Assembly (NCBI GenBank): GCA_024680915.1
Contig: JAILBN010000089.1
Location: 1 to 47,919, forward strand
Length of the DNA stretch: 47,919 bases
Reading direction: 5' to 3'
Source: Treponemataceae bacterium
GTDB lineage: Bacteria; Spirochaetota; Spirochaetia; Treponematales; Treponemataceae
A program made the translations under genes and the position numbers. How positions within the stretch are numbered: position 1 is the first letter of the stretch; each line of letters opens with the position of its first letter. Of this stretch, positions 19,615 through 26,625 are shown in pieces. Below the pieces are notes generated by a model. It had not been told where the DNA came from. It was given only the letters and a program-made list of their open reading frames with translations, and did not search any database.

Positions 19615-19643
19615 TTGCACATATATATATAGTGGTGTAGAAT
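19615..19643 (+). promoter_or_regulatory. Sigma70-type promoter for nrdR-nrdD
   Basis: TTGCAC (19615-19620) and TAGAAT (19638-19643) are separated by 17 bp and lie 46 bp upstream of the nrdR start. The spacer contains the half-site TATATAGTGG, which fits the right half of an NrdR box, consistent with autoregulation. Confidence 0.6.
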
Positions 19644-19677
19644 AAAGCTATTGCAAATATGACACTATATATAAGAA
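19620..19677 (+). promoter_or_regulatory. Candidate NrdR-box pair at the nrdR promoter
   Basis: Compared with the known consensus acaCwAtATaTwGtgt, box A (19620-19635, CATATATATATAGTGG) matches mainly in its right half, and box B (19662-19677, ACACTATATATAAGAA) matches the first 12 positions. Start-to-start spacing is 42 bp, close to four helical turns, rather than the usual 31-32 bp. Box A lies between -35 and -10 and box B lies downstream of the start point. The match is weaker than at the downstream site (22345-22392). Confidence 0.45.
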
Positions 19678-19689
19678 TTGGAGATTTAT

Positions 19690-20148
19690 ATGCGATGTCC
19701 TTACTGCGGCAGTCTTGACGACAAAGTTCTGGAATCAAGAACGATGGCTAATGGAGAAAGCATCCGCCGCAGACGAGAGTGCCTTTCATGTGGTTACCGT
19801 TTCACAAGTTACGAGCATATAGAAGAAAAACCCTTCATGGTCGTAAAAAAAGACGGACGCAGACAGCCTTTTGACAGACAAAAGCTTGAGAAAGGAATAG
19901 AAAGGGCTCTGGAAAAACGACCAGTATCCACAATCACCATAGAAAGCATTGTAAGCGAGATTGAGGATCAGGCCATAATGGAAGGAAAAGGAAGTCGGGA
20001 AATATCTACGGAAGCATTGGGGAACCTTGTTCTTGAAAAGCTGCATGAGATTGATAAAGTTGCATATATTCGTTTCGCTTCTGTATATCGTCATTTTGAA
20101 AATCTAAATGAATTCATTAATGAAGTAAATAAACTGGGGGGGCAGTAA
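19690..20148 (+). CDS. nrdR: Transcriptional repressor NrdR
   Basis: This 152-aa repressor senses dATP/ATP and controls ribonucleotide reductase genes. The zinc ribbon uses Cys3, Cys6, Cys31 and Cys34 (MRCPYCGS and RRRECLSCGYRFTSYE), followed by the ATP-cone domain (about 49-139; VVKKDGRRQPFDRQKLEKGI). I chose ATG 19690 rather than the in-frame ATG 12 bp upstream because TTGGAG (19678-19683) is correctly spaced and every NrdR begins at MRCPYC. Its stop overlaps the nrdD start by one base (TAATG), so the repressor and its target are co-translated. Confidence 0.97.
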   Translation: MRCPYCGSLDDKVLESRTMANGESIRRRRECLSCGYRFTSYEHIEEKPFMVVKKDGRRQPFDRQKLEKGIERALEKRPVSTITIESIVSEIEDQAIMEGKGSREISTEALGNLVLEKLHEIDKVAYIRFASVYRHFENLNEFINEVNKLGGQ

Positions 20149-22256
20149 TGAGCGGGCAATCCGATTTTCCAGAATGGAGGAGTTTTCTGGGAAATAAAAA
20201 TGAAGACACGCAGACCATGTTCATCAGGCATGTAGTAAAACGGTCGGGGGAAATAAGCGATTATGACCGTAAAAAGATTTTTACAGCTATAGGGAAAGCT
20301 ATAGAAGCTGTAGAAAAAAGGAACAACCCGGATAAAGCAGAACTTCTTACAGACGCGGTTGAAGAAAGACTGAGACTTCTCATGGCAGGAAGACATGAAC
20401 ATTCAATTCCTGCCATTGAGGAGATTCAGGACATCGTAGAGACTGTCCTTATTGAGAACAATGAGGTCGCCGTAGCAAAGGCTTATATTCTCTACAGAGC
20501 AAAGCACGAAGCTATCCGTGATGCGAAAAAGCTGATGCTTGACATCAACGCTACCATGGATGGTTATCTTAATCAGTCTGACTGGAGAGTAAATGAGAAC
20601 GCCAACGTGAACTTCTCTCTCGGTGGTCTTATCCTTCACAATTCAGGCACGATTACAGCTAATTATTGGCTCAGGAACATATATTCAAAGGAAATAGCGG
20701 AGGCTCACAAAACAGCAGCCTTCCATATCCACGACTTGTCAATGTTCTCCGGCTACTGCGCAGGCTGGTCAATCCGCCAGCTTATAGCAGAAGGTCTTGG
20801 TGGAGTTCCTGACAAAATAACATCAACTCCCGCGACTCACCTTTCAACGCTTGTCAACCAAATAGTCAATTTTTTGGGAATCATGCAGAACGAGTGGGCC
20901 GGAGCCCAGGCTTTCAGCTCTTTTGATACTTATCTTGCGCCTTTTATCAGGAAAGACAATCTTTCAGAAAAAGAAGTACGCCAGTGTATCCAGAGCTTTA
21001 TTTTCGGTGTGAACACACCCAGCCGCTGGGGCTCACAAGCACCATTCACAAATATAACACTGGATTGGGTCTGTCCTGATGATCTGAAGGACAAACCTGC
21101 CATTGTAGGTGGAAAAGAAATGGACTTCACCTACGGTGACTGTCAGAAAGAGATGGATGTCATAAACAGGGTTTTCATTCAGCTTATGATTGAGGGGGAC
21201 GCCGCAGGACGCGGATTCGCCTACCCTATACCAACATATAACATCACGAAAAATTTCGACTGGAACAATGAGAACGCTAAGCTTCTCTTCGAGATGACAG
21301 CTCAGTATGGAACACCTAACTTCCAGAACTTCGTCAATTCAGATCTAAACCCGAACGACGTAAGATCAATGTGCTGCCGTCTCCAGCTCGACAAGAGAGA
21401 GCTGAGAAGAAGGGGTGGCGGACTTTTCGGTGCGGACGAATTCACAGGTTCCCTGGGTGTCGTCACAATCAACCTGCCTCAAATAGGATACCTTACGAAA
21501 AACGAACAGCAGTTCTTCGTACGCCTTGATTATTTGATGGATCTTGCGAAAGAAAGTCTCTGCACAAAAAGAAAAGTCATTCAAAGACTTTTGGACGGAG
21601 GACTTTTCCCCTACACAAGACGCTATCTCTCAAGGCTTGACAATCACTTCAACACGATAGGTCTTTGCGGTATGAACGAATGCTGCCTTAATTTCTTAGG
21701 ATGTGATATCAGTACGCCTAAGGGCAAAGCTTTTGCCGAAAAGGTTCTTACCCACATGAGAAACAAGCTGTCTGATTATCAGGAAATAACCGGCGAGCTG
21801 TTCAACCTTGAGGCAACTCCTGCTGAAAGCACGTCATACAGGCTGGCTCGTCACGACAAAGCTCAGTATCCTGATATTATAACATCGGGCACAGATGAGC
21901 CCTTCTACACGAACTCATCACAACTCCCGGTGAACTACACCACCGACGTTTTTGAGGCTCTTGACCATCAGGAATCTCTTCAGACAAAATATACGGGAGG
22001 AACTATGTTCCACGTATTCCTGGGAGAAGCCTTAAAAGACTGGCAGACCTGCCGTGACTTGGTAAGGACGATCGCATCCTCTTACAGGATTCCATTCTTT
22101 ACTATATCACCAACCTATTCGATCTGTCATATCCACGGCTACCTGAACGGGGAACAGTTCGAATGTCCTAAATGCAAGGCCGAGAAAATGCAGAAACTGA
22201 AAAAACAGCTTGCAGCCCTGGAGGCAGAAAAAGAAGCCATTATGGCTCAAGCCTAA
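20148..22256 (+). CDS. nrdD: Class III ribonucleotide reductase large subunit lacking its glycyl-radical domain
   Basis: This 702-aa protein reduces ribonucleoside triphosphates to deoxy forms without oxygen. An ATP-cone regulatory domain (about 24-120; RHVVKRSGEISDYDRKKI) precedes the ten-stranded barrel. Candidate active-site cysteines are Cys204 (SGYCAGWS) and Cys409/Cys410 (RSMCCRLQLD). The C-terminal finger is present as Cys660-x2-His663 and Cys673-x2-Cys676. Full-length NrdD would continue into the RVxGY glycyl-radical loop, but this protein ends with a lysine/glutamate-rich helix (EKMQKLKKQLAALEAEKE) and a stop. The missing domain is encoded separately at 22488-23021. The start overlaps the nrdR stop and has a GGGGGG ribosome site. 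Confidence 0.95.
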   Translation: MSGQSDFPEWRSFLGNKNEDTQTMFIRHVVKRSGEISDYDRKKIFTAIGKAIEAVEKRNNPDKAELLTDAVEERLRLLMAGRHEHSIPAIEEIQDIVETVLIENNEVAVAKAYILYRAKHEAIRDAKKLMLDINATMDGYLNQSDWRVNENANVNFSLGGLILHNSGTITANYWLRNIYSKEIAEAHKTAAFHIHDLSMFSGYCAGWSIRQLIAEGLGGVPDKITSTPATHLSTLVNQIVNFLGIMQNEWAGAQAFSSFDTYLAPFIRKDNLSEKEVRQCIQSFIFGVNTPSRWGSQAPFTNITLDWVCPDDLKDKPAIVGGKEMDFTYGDCQKEMDVINRVFIQLMIEGDAAGRGFAYPIPTYNITKNFDWNNENAKLLFEMTAQYGTPNFQNFVNSDLNPNDVRSMCCRLQLDKRELRRRGGGLFGADEFTGSLGVVTINLPQIGYLTKNEQQFFVRLDYLMDLAKESLCTKRKVIQRLLDGGLFPYTRRYLSRLDNHFNTIGLCGMNECCLNFLGCDISTPKGKAFAEKVLTHMRNKLSDYQEITGELFNLEATPAESTSYRLARHDKAQYPDIITSGTDEPFYTNSSQLPVNYTTDVFEALDHQESLQTKYTGGTMFHVFLGEALKDWQTCRDLVRTIASSYRIPFFTISPTYSICHIHGYLNGEQFECPKCKAEKMQKLKKQLAALEAEKEAIMAQA

Positions 22257-22281
22257 TCATTTACGAACAGGCTTCCGGCTC

Positions 22282-22349
22282 CCTCTCAGTGCCGAAAGGG
22301 CAGGAAGGGAGAGGTCAGTGTCAGGGCGAAAAGCTCCAGCCCTGGCACT
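22282..22349 (+). terminator. Tandem hairpins after nrdD (likely terminator or attenuator)
   Basis: Hairpin 1 pairs CCTCTC (22282-22287) with GAGAGG (22309-22314) around an inner TGCC/GGCA stem with a GAAAG loop. Hairpin 2 pairs AGTGTCAGGGC (22317-22327) with GCCCTGGCACT (22339-22349): 11 bp including one G-U pair, with an 11-nt loop. A T-rich but interrupted tail follows. The right arm of hairpin 2 overlaps the first NrdR box, so termination of the nrdR-nrdD transcript and control of the next promoter share the same DNA. Confidence 0.65.
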
Positions 22350-22392
22350 ATATTTAGTGTTATTTATTGACTAAATACACTAAATGTAGTAA
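22345..22392 (+). promoter_or_regulatory. NrdR-box pair (32-bp spacing) controlling the radical/redoxin gene
   Basis: Box 1 is GCACTATATTTAGTGT (22345-22360), matching 14 of 16 positions of the NrdR consensus acaCwAtATaTwGtgt. Box 2 is ACACTAAATGTAGTAA (22377-22392), matching 12 of 16. Starts are 32 bp apart, three helical turns, the classic NrdR arrangement. The pair brackets the -35 and overlaps the -10 of the promoter at 22367-22395, so bound NrdR should block transcription. Confidence 0.78.
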
Positions 22393-22395
22393 AGT
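22367..22395 (+). promoter_or_regulatory. Sigma70-type promoter for the glycyl-radical/redoxin gene and nrdG
   Basis: TTGACT (22367-22372) and TAAAGT (22390-22395) are separated by 17 bp and lie 92 bp upstream of ATG 22488. Both elements lie within or between the NrdR boxes. This gives the second piece of the reductase its own regulated start, separate from nrdR-nrdD. Confidence 0.6.
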
Positions 22396-22487
22396 TTTAA
22401 TATATAAATGCCGATTATATAAACGAGTCGTAAAAAGACATGTTTTTATGGCTCAGACAACTTACTATAATAAAGTGGGAGGATTTT

Positions 22488-23021
22488 ATGGTAAAAACGG
22501 TACGTACACTGGCAGATGTGGAGGCAGATATAGCCCGGACAAAAGAAGCTCTTGCAAATGTAAAAGGAACGGAAACAGAGGTTTACGCACGAATCGTAGG
22601 CTATTATCGCTCTGTCCGTAACTGGAACAAAGGCAAAAGAGATGAATATAACAACCGAAAATTGTTTGTTTACAATAATGACGAAAAAGAACTTCCTGTC
22701 ATTGAGAACGTCATCGTAAAGCAGGCAGAGAGCGCAAAAGCTGTGGCTTCAGACGGCCCATCAGCACGCTATGAGTTTTTTGCACGGAAGACATGCCCTA
22801 ACTGTCCGCCTGTAAAGGAATATCTTGCTGATGTTACCTTGCCAGGTTCATATATCGATGTTGACTCAGAAGAAGGTCTTGCAAAAGCTGCAGAACTCGG
22901 TGTTTTCTCAGCCCCCACAGTCATCCTTTATGATGAGGACGGGGTAGAAACCGCAAGGGCTCATAACGTAAAAGAGCTGAAGGCTGCTTTAAAAGCAACG
23001 GCAATACCAGTATCCGCATGA
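22488..23021 (+). CDS. Stand-alone NrdD glycyl-radical domain fused to a redoxin domain
   Basis: This 177-aa protein carries the part missing from NrdD. Residues 7-26 are helical, then EVYARIVGYYRSVRNWNKGK (31-50) is the class III glycyl-radical loop with Gly38 as the predicted radical residue, followed by RDEYNNRKLF. After a linker (about 62-92) comes a thioredoxin/glutaredoxin-like domain starting at RYEFFARKTCPNC, with redox pair Cys103/Cys106 and the cis-Pro segment FSAPTVILYDEDG. I chose ATG 22488 because GGGAGG (22477-22482) is ideally spaced; the frame is open from 22440. The start codon of nrdG overlaps its stop by 4 bp. It should dock on NrdD, receive the radical from NrdG, and may also supply electrons. 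Confidence 0.9.
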   Translation: MVKTVRTLADVEADIARTKEALANVKGTETEVYARIVGYYRSVRNWNKGKRDEYNNRKLFVYNNDEKELPVIENVIVKQAESAKAVASDGPSARYEFFARKTCPNCPPVKEYLADVTLPGSYIDVDSEEGLAKAAELGVFSAPTVILYDEDGVETARAHNVKELKAALKATAIPVSA

Positions 23022-23770
23022 AAGAGTTGGAAGCCGCCGGTTCAAAAAAAGCCGGCGTGCTTGTAAAGACAAGCCTTGTAGACTATCCAGGACACGTTTC
23101 TTCTACAGTTTTCCTTCACGGTTGCAATCTTCGTTGTCCTTATTGTTATAATACAGAGCTTGTCATAAAGAATATAAATGAAGTCGAGGGTATCTCTACA
23201 GTTCAGGAAATAATAGAGCATCTGGAAAAAAGAAAAGCCGTTCTTACAGGTTTTGTCATTTCTGGAGGAGAAGCTCTTATTTCCCCCTACTTAGAAATTC
23301 TTATAACAGAAGCAAAAAAACGAAACTATAAAATAAAGCTGGATACTAATGGTACAAATCCGGACAAGCTGGAGGCTGTTCTGAAGGATCCAGAGCTACG
23401 TCCGGATTTTGTGGCAATGGATATAAAGACATCAATATCCAAGCTTGGTCTTTTGGTGCCTCATTTAACAAATGAAGCTATAAATGACATACTTGCCGAG
23501 AAAGTAAAAAAAACTGCGGAGTTAGTCGCCGCAATGCCTGCAGATACTCGTGAATACAGGACGGTTCTGGTACCACCCCTTGTTGATGAGAATGATATAA
23601 TAGAAATGGCAGCTTTTCTTCCAAAAGACGCTTCTTGGCAATTCGCCCAGTTCAGGAATGATAATTGTCTTGACCCCCTGTACAATAACGTAACCCCCTA
23701 CACACCGGCAGAGGCAGAAGCTTTAGTCAAAAAAGCCGCGTCACTTATCCCTGGTGCAGAATTACGATAA
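23018..23770 (+). CDS. nrdG: Class III ribonucleotide reductase activase (radical SAM)
   Basis: This 250-aa radical S-adenosylmethionine enzyme uses a [4Fe-4S] cluster to generate the glycyl radical. The cluster motif CxxxCxxC is Cys36, Cys40 and Cys43 in HGCNLRCPYCYN. VISGGEALISPYLEIL is the SAM-binding GGE segment, and LDTNGTNPDKL follows. It belongs to the longer NrdG type rather than the short E. coli type. It overlaps the glycyl-radical/redoxin gene by 4 bp (ATGA), so activase and radical-carrying piece are made together. A tRNA promoter follows immediately. Confidence 0.93.
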   Translation: MKELEAAGSKKAGVLVKTSLVDYPGHVSSTVFLHGCNLRCPYCYNTELVIKNINEVEGISTVQEIIEHLEKRKAVLTGFVISGGEALISPYLEILITEAKKRNYKIKLDTNGTNPDKLEAVLKDPELRPDFVAMDIKTSISKLGLLVPHLTNEAINDILAEKVKKTAELVAAMPADTREYRTVLVPPLVDENDIIEMAAFLPKDASWQFAQFRNDNCLDPLYNNVTPYTPAEAEALVKKAASLIPGAELR

Positions 23771-23776
23771 AAACTC

Positions 23777-23805
23777 TTGACTCTTTTTATCCTTTCTGGT
23801 AATTT
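23777..23805 (+). promoter_or_regulatory. Promoter of the tRNA-Met gene
   Basis: TTGACT (23777-23782) and TAATTT (23800-23805) are 17 bp apart and end 12 bp before the first tRNA base, the expected geometry for a tRNA promoter. Confidence 0.65.
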
Positions 23806-23817
23806 ATACACCGTTAT

Positions 23818-23890
23818 GGCGGCATAACTCAGTAGGTAGAGTACCCGGCTCATATCCGGTCGGTCGTAGGTTCAAATCCCACTGCCGCTA
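23818..23890 (+). tRNA. tRNA with CAU anticodon, probably elongator tRNA-Met
   Basis: The 73-nt sequence folds as a cloverleaf. The acceptor stem GGCGGCA pairs with TGCCGCT (one G-U at the first pair), with discriminator A. The D-arm is CTCAGTAGGTAGAG. The anticodon stem CCGG/CCGG holds loop CTCATAT with anticodon CAT. The T-arm contains GGTTCAAATCC. The 3' CCA is not encoded (ACA follows), so it must be added enzymatically. A CAU anticodon could also be lysidine-modified tRNA-Ile2; the G-U first pair argues against initiator identity but does not settle Met versus Ile2. Confidence 0.9.
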
Positions 23891-23894
23891 ACAC

Positions 23895-23932
23895 AAAGGC
23901 TGTACAGGTTACTGTACAGCCTTTTCTGTTTT
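23895..23932 (+). terminator. Rho-independent terminator of the tRNA gene
   Basis: A perfect 13-bp stem AAAGGCTGTACAG / CTGTACAGCCTTT with loop GTTA is followed by TCTGTTTT. It starts 4 bp after the tRNA. Confidence 0.92.
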
Positions 23933-24002
23933 GTCGAAAAGTATCCTTTACGGCATTTATATGTAGGTGCAAGCAACTTGCAATCTCAAAAAGAGGTCAA
24001 AT

Positions 24003-24953
24003 ATGGCTGCAGAATCATTTAAGGCTCCTTTCAAGGGCAGATCACTATTAAACTTGATTGACTGGACTCCGGAGGAAATACTCCAGATTATCGACATTGC
24101 TCTTCAGGTAAAGGATGAGCATAAGAAGGGAGAGATTCATCAACGTTTCTTAGGAAAAACTATTGCCCTTATTTTTGAGAAACGCTCCACAAGAACAAGA
24201 TGTTCTTTCGAGACAGCCTTCGGAGAAGAAGGCGGACACCCTGTATTTCTTTCTACCCAGGATATTCAGCTGGGAGGAAAAGAATCTGTGGAGGACACAG
24301 CCAGAGTACTGGGAAGAATGTTCTCGGCCATCGAATTCAGGGGATTCAAGCAGGAACACGTAGAATTACTCGCCAAATATTCAGGCATACCAGTATATAA
24401 CGGTCTTACGGATGATTTCCATCCGACACAGGCTCTTGCCGATGTGATGACACTTAAGGAACATTTTGGAGAAATCAAAGGACTTCATTTAGTCTTCGCC
24501 GGAGACGGAAGAAACAACGTAGCCCGTTCATTACTGCTTATCAGCGCAAAGCTGGGAGTAAATTTCACGATTATCTCTCCGAAAGAACTTTTCCCGGATT
24601 CAAAAATTCTTGAAATAGCAGAACCTTTCGCAAAAATATCAGGTGCAAAAATAACAGTAACTGACAACATTTCAGTTGTAAAAGGAGCCGATGCGGTTTA
24701 TACTGATGTATGGGTTTCAATGGGTGAAGAGGCTCTTAAAGAGACAAGAAAAAAGCTTCTTTCACCCTACCAGGTCAACGACAAGCTGATCTCATCAATT
24801 GGCAGCGAAAAAACAGTGTTTCTCCACTGTCTTCCAGCTGTCAAAGGAGAGGAAGTAACCGAAGAGGTTTTCGAATCCCCATCCAGTCTTGTCTTTGATG
24901 AAGCCGAAAACAGAAAACATACAATTAAAGCAATAATGCTTTCTACTCTGTAG
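24003..24953 (+). CDS. argF: Ornithine carbamoyltransferase
   Basis: This 316-aa enzyme converts ornithine and carbamoyl phosphate to citrulline, or runs in reverse in arginine fermentation. The carbamoyl-phosphate motif STRTR is in EKRSTRTRCSFE, FHPTQALADVMT is intact, and the ornithine/cysteine loop is FLHCLPAVKG. I chose ATG 24003 over the upstream in-frame ATG because AAGAGG is correctly spaced and the homologous N terminus begins here. No arginine-pathway neighbour is present, so biosynthetic argF cannot be told from catabolic arcB. Confidence 0.93.
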   Translation: MAAESFKAPFKGRSLLNLIDWTPEEILQIIDIALQVKDEHKKGEIHQRFLGKTIALIFEKRSTRTRCSFETAFGEEGGHPVFLSTQDIQLGGKESVEDTARVLGRMFSAIEFRGFKQEHVELLAKYSGIPVYNGLTDDFHPTQALADVMTLKEHFGEIKGLHLVFAGDGRNNVARSLLLISAKLGVNFTIISPKELFPDSKILEIAEPFAKISGAKITVTDNISVVKGADAVYTDVWVSMGEEALKETRKKLLSPYQVNDKLISSIGSEKTVFLHCLPAVKGEEVTEEVFESPSSLVFDEAENRKHTIKAIMLSTL

Positions 24954-24975
24954 TTTTCGACATAAGGAGTTTCCG

Positions 24976-25386
24976 ATGAAAAAGATTTGTTTTATCACTA
25001 TTTTACTTATGATTTGTGTCTCATTCGCTTTTACTCAGGTTAAATACGAGGGTGGATTGACATCATATGTAAACGTTCCTATTCTTAAAATATATGATCA
25101 CCCAAATTATTACATCGTAACATATAGACAAAATGGTTTGGGAATCGGTCAGACCTCTATTCCAAAAGAATGGTTCAAACAAGGATCTCCTGAAAAGAAA
25201 GGTCTGTTCAGAAATATTAAAGGGGATTTGAATCCCTACTTGACACTTTGGTTTCACAACGGAGAATTCGACCAGATATACATTAATTGCTCCATGAACA
25301 GGTCTGACGATGTATGGGGAGTTGCTTACGGCACCCAGAAAGCTCCTGAGGTCATAGATCCAGCAAAAGTTGCCGCAGGTCTTTAG
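24976..25386 (+). CDS. Small secreted protein of unknown function
   Basis: The 136-aa product starts with a clear signal peptide (MKKICFITILLMICVSFAF, cleavage probably near AFTQ), leaving about 115 residues of mostly beta character. I recognise no domain. AAGGAG lies 7-10 bp upstream of the ATG. It lies between ornithine carbamoyltransferase and the M24 peptidase homologue, 9 bp before the GTG start of the latter, so co-transcription is likely. It is probably periplasmic or outer-membrane associated. Confidence 0.75.
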   Translation: MKKICFITILLMICVSFAFTQVKYEGGLTSYVNVPILKIYDHPNYYIVTYRQNGLGIGQTSIPKEWFKQGSPEKKGLFRNIKGDLNPYLTLWFHNGEFDQIYINCSMNRSDDVWGVAYGTQKAPEVIDPAKVAAGL

Positions 25387-25395
25387 GACAGCTTC

Positions 25396-26604
25396 GTGGA
25401 AAATATAGACTCAATCTTAAAAGCTGTACAAGAAGAAAGTAAGGCAAATGGTCTTGGGGGATGGATTTTCACTAATTTCTCCCACAGGGACTCTCTTACA
25501 GACAACCTTCTCTCTTTGGATTCTGGTGTCGTATCAACAAGACGTTGGGTATATATAGTAAACGGGGACGGAAGCTGTACAAAAATAGTACATGCCATAG
25601 AAAAGCATAATCTAGATTCCCTTCCCGGAGAAGCAGTTTCTGTATACAGTTCAAAAGAGACTCTGCTTGAAGCTATTTCGGCAAAAACAGATAAAACAAA
25701 AAAATATGCTCTTCTTTGCGATGAGGATATACCCGTAATATCCACAGTAGACGGAGGTTTTGTATCTCTTCTTACAGGACTTGGTATATCTATCTGCAGT
25801 GCAGGACCATTAATACAACGGGGCAAAGGTATTCTTTCAGAGGAAAGGATTCTTTCCCATGAAAGATCCGCATCTCTTTTATATCTGACAGTATATGAGA
25901 CATGGAGCTACATCTCGGATTCCTACAGGAAAAATAGGACACTTACAGAAAGAGATGTATGTGATTTTATTCTATCTGAATTCCAACGCTTCAATTTAAT
26001 AACAGATCATCCACCTATCGTCGCTTTCGGAAAAAACAGCGGCAATCCTCATTATGAGGTTCCAGAAAGAGGCAGCGCCACAGCCGAAAAAGGGGATGTA
26101 ATACAGCTTGATATCTGGGCAAAAGACAAGGACGAGCCGGACAGCATTTATGCTGATATCTCCTGGGTAGGAGTATATGACACCTCTCCCACTCCCGAAG
26201 TTGAGAAATTATTCGCTACAGTCTGCAAAGCAAGGGATCTTGTAAAGGCAACTATAGAAAAGGATTCTATCGGAAACATCACAGGAGCTATGCTTGATTC
26301 AAAGGTCCGTGAGATAATTATAAATGCAGGTTATGGAGATGCCATAAAGCATAGGACTGGCCACGGGATAGATACTAATTGCCATGGTTCAGGGGTCAAT
26401 CTTGACTCCACAGAATTCCCAGACAAAAGAAAACTTCTTGAATACAGTTGTTTCTCTGTTGAACCAGGTATCTATTTTGATAAATATGGTTTTAGAACTG
26501 AGATTGATATTTATATAAAAGACGGAAAACCTGTCATTTCTGGAAGTATGTTCAAGAAATGCCCTATCGTGGTTCCGCAGACAAAACTTCTTACAATCAG
26601 CTGA
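25396..26604 (+). CDS. M24-family metallopeptidase (Xaa-Pro aminopeptidase-like)
   Basis: This 402-aa protein has an N-terminal creatinase-like domain (about 1-165) and a C-terminal pita-bread domain. Metal-ligand positions are visible: an aspartate pair in VIQLDIWAKD and YADISWVG, a histidine in HRTGHGIDTNCHG, and glutamates in SVEPGIYF and FRTEIDIYI. The start is GTG 25396, with AGGA 8-11 bp upstream. It would cleave peptides with proline in second position, in the cytoplasm. The exact specificity is unknown. Confidence 0.88.
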   Translation: MENIDSILKAVQEESKANGLGGWIFTNFSHRDSLTDNLLSLDSGVVSTRRWVYIVNGDGSCTKIVHAIEKHNLDSLPGEAVSVYSSKETLLEAISAKTDKTKKYALLCDEDIPVISTVDGGFVSLLTGLGISICSAGPLIQRGKGILSEERILSHERSASLLYLTVYETWSYISDSYRKNRTLTERDVCDFILSEFQRFNLITDHPPIVAFGKNSGNPHYEVPERGSATAEKGDVIQLDIWAKDKDEPDSIYADISWVGVYDTSPTPEVEKLFATVCKARDLVKATIEKDSIGNITGAMLDSKVREIIINAGYGDAIKHRTGHGIDTNCHGSGVNLDSTEFPDKRKLLEYSCFSVEPGIYFDKYGFRTEIDIYIKDGKPVISGSMFKKCPIVVPQTKLLTIS

Positions 26605-26625
26605 TACAGCTCACAAGGAAAACAC

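Noticed and set aside
22257-22487. The nrdD split as a sequencing frameshift or recent pseudogene
   Set aside because: The joint is 231 bp long with a clean stop, hairpins, a promoter, NrdR boxes and a fresh GGGAGG-ATG, and both products end and start in ordered helical sequence; a single-base error cannot explain this.
22367-22621. 84-aa plus-strand reading frame over the start of the radical/redoxin gene
   Set aside because: It overlaps the well-supported gene in another frame, is rich in Lys/Arg/Cys without pattern, and has no ribosome site.
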